Assembly (NCBI RefSeq): GCF_018991925.1
Contig: NW_024735554.1
Coordinates: forward strand, 4,027,839-4,091,838
Direction: 5' to 3'
DNA length: 64,000 nt
DNA from: Homarus americanus
Taxonomy: Eukaryota > Arthropoda > Malacostraca > Decapoda > Nephropidae
The translations under genes were made by a program, and so were the position numbers. Of the stretch, positions 61,225 through 64,000 are shown piece by piece (positions within the stretch are counted from its first letter, which is position 1; every line of letters starts with the position of its first letter). The notes under the pieces are model-generated. The model searched no databases and was not told the origin of the DNA. It saw nothing but the letters and a program-made list of their open reading frames with translations.

Positions 61225-61560
61225 TTATCTCCCTCTCCTCCCTCCCCGTCTCCCCACCCTCCCCTCACCTCTCACCCCCTCTCCCCACCTTCCCTTCCTC
61301 TCCTCTTCCTCCTCCCACACACAGGTAAATACACTCTCAGACGAAGGAGCACTGGACACAGGCAGAGTCAGATTGGTCAGTCAGTAGTGCCTTAAGAAAA
61401 TAGACGAGTCAAAAAGTCTCTCCTTATCGTGGTCAATTCAGGTCCAGGGTCCAGCTGGGTGATGAGTGGCCTGAGGTGTCCACCTCCCTCCCTCACCCCC
61501 TCCCTCCCTCCCTCACCTCCTCCTCACCTCCTCCTCCCCTCACTCCCCCTCCATCTCGAC
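61225..61560. other. Two long pyrimidine-rich tracts
   Basis: 61225-61320 and about 61480-61555 are almost pure C/T on the + strand. The first ends CACACAG and GT follows at once, so no exon is implied. Confidence 0.7.
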
Positions 61561-61923
61561 TCAAACTTGTATTACTTGACAACTTCCCAATTTCCTCCCA
61601 ACACAAACTGAAAAAGGTATATCTATATAAATTTGTGGCCTCGTAATTTTTAGTATTGCAAAAAGTCGAGACCACAGATGATCGAGACCTGGGGAAAAAT
61701 AAAATGTCTCGAGGCTTACATCACTGCCTGAGTCACTACTAAAGGTAAGACTATTGTTAGATAAGGTTGGGGGTTAGATTAGGTTAGGTTGGGTTATTGG
61801 CGTGTTAGGGCTAATGGCCTGTTTGACCAAAGGAACAGAGAGATAGACATACGCTCAGACAGACTAACAGGAAAACACCGAGAATGAGAGACAATGAAAT
61901 ATAGGCAGGAAGATTTACAAGAA

Positions 61924-61925
<2 letters not shown>

Positions 61926-61984
<59 letters not shown>
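61926..61984. repeat. (GA)n microsatellite
   Basis: About 29 perfect dinucleotide units. Confidence 0.98.
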
Positions 61985-61988
<4 letters not shown>

Positions 61989-62200
61989 TGTGTGTACTAA
62001 AAATATGTGTCTTGGACCTGGCTGGTTGCATCAGTTGGCAGCAACACACACCCCTAACTTCCGGGTATGATGCAATAGTCGATCAATGGGCCTTAACCTC
62101 TGCCTTGACGATGGGCCTCTATCCTAATAAACTAAAGAGTATTAATGGAAGGCAGGCATGTGTGTGTGTTAAATACTACTACTACTACTTTTTTAAATGG

Positions 62201-62283
62201 TCTCCAGCCTCCCCCAATAGCCACACCTTCGCCGCCATTTTGTTACCCTAATATTAAATATCATAATACATAAGTAGCTATCC
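62201..62283. repeat. 83-bp direct repeat, copy 1
   Basis: Roughly 90% identical by eye to 63053-63135; shared core CCCCAATAGCCACAC and TCGCCGCCATTTT. It lies just past the 3' end of the minus-strand frame at 62297-63076. Confidence 0.9.
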
Positions 62284-62296
62284 TATCTGTGTTGAA

Positions 62297-63076
62297 TTAG
62301 TTGAGCCGCAGGTCTATGCGGCATTCAGTGACTGAAGCCTCATAGTCAATATCTGCAGCTGTTGTCGGCTTTGGAGCAGAAGCTCTCGTTCCCCCGAGGC
62401 AGAGCAAAGCCGACCGAAGGAGAGAGAAGGACAGTCGACATCTCATCCAGGCTGTAACATAACTTCTGGGCTGCTGCTTCTGTTCGGAGATCACCTCCGC
62501 GAGTCTGGTGTAGAAACATCTTGCACTTGGTCCCATCCCACCAGAGGTTGTGAACACTAGAGGAGTGAAGCTGCCTTGATCAACGTTTTGAATTCTCTCC
62601 CCATATGCCCTTATCTTGTCGTTCTCGTTCCTCCTATGTGCAGCATCGAGAGCTAGGTTACGGTGACATGCAGCCATGGGATAAAAAATCCTGATGTCGA
62701 AGAAAGCTCGCTGTCCCCGCGTCCAGAATCCTCGAGCATTGACGTCAACACGGGCTTCGTTGGATGTGTTTGAAGTCCTGTGTTGGAAGATCTCACCATC
62801 CAATGGAAGGAGGGTCGGTTCTACCATGACATCCCGGCAGATTTCCTTCAACATAACTGCTGTGAGGTCCCTTACTTCGTCATGCCTCATGCATATGAAG
62901 CCCCCTTTCTTGCACACCATGGCGTGATCGACGTCATAGGAAGAGCCACACACGCATTGGGAGGGCAAACCTTCTACTGGCCGACCGTGCCTTAGAGCAA
63001 TGGCATCTGTAAATTCTTGTTTATTGAGACTGAAACTACTAATACTACGTGGCCTCCAGCCTTCCCCAATAGCCAC
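62297..63076 (-). CDS. Transposon-derived protein with zinc-knuckle-like and possible nuclease-like core, partial
   Basis: A 259-codon uninterrupted minus-strand frame without an ATG start; a TAA lies in frame just upstream, so the N-terminus is missing or replaced. It contains Cys41-x-Cys43...His51...Cys55 (CVCGSSYDVDHAMVC), then RHDEVRDLTA, RVDVNARGFW, RAFFDIRIF, FTPLVFTTSGGMG and AWMRCRLSFSLLRSALLC. I recognise this series of blocks from uncharacterised, transposon-associated proteins of corals, sponges and crustaceans. Asp111 and Asp127-x-Arg are spaced like a PD-(D/E)XK nuclease core, but that is inference. Direct 83-bp repeats lie on both sides. Confidence 0.72.
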   Translation of the reverse strand: MAIGEGWRPRSISSFSLNKQEFTDAIALRHGRPVEGLPSQCVCGSSYDVDHAMVCKKGGFICMRHDEVRDLTAVMLKEICRDVMVEPTLLPLDGEIFQHRTSNTSNEARVDVNARGFWTRGQRAFFDIRIFYPMAACHRNLALDAAHRRNENDKIRAYGERIQNVDQGSFTPLVFTTSGGMGPSARCFYTRLAEVISEQKQQPRSYVTAWMRCRLSFSLLRSALLCLGGTRASAPKPTTAADIDYEASVTECRIDLRLN

Positions 63077-63134
63077 ACTTTCGCCGCCATTTTATTACCT
63101 TAAAATTAAATATCCTAATACATAAGTAGCTACC

Positions 63135-63135
<1 letters not shown>
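63053..63135. repeat. 83-bp direct repeat, copy 2
   Basis: Overlaps the first codons of the minus-strand frame. On the minus strand it reads AAAATGGCGGCGAAAGTGTG. Confidence 0.9.
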
Positions 63136-63199
<64 letters not shown>

Positions 63200-63240
63200 T
63201 AAAGGTTTATCGAAACAACATATCAGCTAAATTGTGAGAC
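63136..63240. repeat. (ACT)n/(AAT)n microsatellite with LINE-like 3' end
   Basis: Triplet runs to about 63198, then AAAGGTTTATCGAAACAAC, reminiscent of the LINE 3' ends at 10437 and 51570. Confidence 0.8.
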
Positions 63241-63469
63241 AAACAATGAACAAAAATACGAGGGAACACGTGGTAAACAAACACATTATTGTACAGTGTG
63301 TGTCAAGTTTGTGGTCACTGCAATAGATGGTGAGCCAGAACTGGTGTCAGGTGGCACTGGTTGGCCCCATATTGAGACGTGATACCTTAGTACTGGTCTT
63401 CCCTTGACCCTCTACCATTGGTCTCTGCTGAGGCTAAATGTGTTACCTCGCCTCTCTCTGTGTTGTGTC

Positions 63470-64000
63470 TCAGGAGGTACTGGTTGTGATCTGGAGGTAC
63501 TGGTGGTGATCTGAAGGTACTGGTAAAGATCTGGAGGTACTGGTGGTGATCTGGAGGTGCTGGTGGTGATCTGGAGGTACTGGTGGTGATCTGGAGGTAC
63601 TGGTTGTGATCTGGAGGTACTGGTGGTGATCTGGAGGTACTGGTTGTGATCTGGAGGTACTGGTGGTGATCTGGAGGTACTGGTGGTGATCTGGAGGTAC
63701 TGGTGGTGATCTGGAGGTACTGGTTGTGATCTGGAGGTGCTGGTGGTGATCCGGAGGTACTGGTGGTGATCTGAAGGTGCTGGTGGTGATCTGGAGGTAC
63801 TGGTTGTGATCCGGAGGTACTGGTGGTGATCTGGAGGTACTTGGTGGTGATCTATGTGAAGGTACTGAAGTGTGTGGTGATCTGGAGGTACTGGTTGTGA
63901 TCTGAAAGGTACTGGTTTGTGATCTGGAGGTACTGGTTGTGATCTGAAGGTGCTGGTGGTGATCTGGAGGTACTGGTTTGTGATCCGGAGGGTACTGGTG
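63470..64000. repeat. 21-bp minisatellite running off the window
   Basis: About 25 units of a 21-bp repeat with core GATCTGGAGGTACTGGT, alternating GGTGGT and GGTTGT endings. The last 150 bp have extra-base variants. 21 is a multiple of three, but no coding role is apparent. Confidence 0.96.

Noticed and set aside
61321..61390. Possible SLC16 exon after the pyrimidine tract
   Set aside because: Pyrimidine tract plus CACACAG looks like an acceptor, but the following reading does not resemble any transporter helix and GT follows at once.
61770..61800. Telomere-like GGTTAGGTTGGGTT
   Set aside because: Only two or three imperfect units; common as short interstitial words in arthropod DNA.

Overview
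The window is eukaryotic nuclear DNA. It has spliced genes with GT/AG introns, many non-LTR retrotransposon remnants, Tc1- and hAT-type DNA transposons, tRNA-derived SINEs, long microsatellites and several minisatellites. The main gene's domain layout, short GGTTA-rich tracts and the mix of mobile elements suggest an arthropod. A decapod crustacean is my best guess, but that is an inference from style, not a measured assignment.

The one complete gene is a metal-responsive transcription factor, MTF-1, on the + strand. I could assemble 11 coding exons from 941 to 32821. Every splice phase agrees, giving 3,909 nt of CDS (1,302 codons plus stop). The protein has six C2H2 zinc fingers (residues 141-312), a CxCxxCxC copper-cluster-like motif (551-568), a Cys-Cys-rich serine tract (about 900-990), a 144-residue histidine-rich tract (1052-1195) and a C-terminal Cys pair cluster (1227-1248). 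There is also an N-terminal His cluster (48-67) and a duplicated Gly/Cys-Cys module (about 372-399).

Intron 1 (1207-19820, 18.6 kb) holds most of the unusual DNA: a 471-bp inverted-repeat element with an 8-bp target duplication, a graded pentanucleotide repeat, a dead Tc1 transposase, a 5'-truncated LINE with a 13-bp target duplication, a 32-bp minisatellite split by a LINE, and a 5.1-kb minisatellite of a 31-bp unit. Variants of that unit carry the core TGCACAC, which fits the binding consensus TGCRCNC of MTF-1 itself.

From 32.8 to 56 kb there is no gene I can support. The stretch holds LINE fragments, several foldback elements, a hAT remnant with a nested foldback element (45093-46114), a compact element with perfect 19-bp terminal inverted repeats (46677-47334), tRNA-derived SINEs and two more tandem-repeat fields. 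At 56218-56629 (+) lies the first coding exon of an SLC16-type monocarboxylate transporter; the rest of that gene is not visible and probably lies past the right edge. The last 6 kb are microsatellites, a 780-bp minus-strand open frame from a transposon protein with a possible nuclease-like core flanked by 83-bp direct repeats, and a 21-bp minisatellite running off the end.

The two host genes share orientation but show no sign of joint control. No tRNA, rRNA, CRISPR or bacterial-type feature is present.
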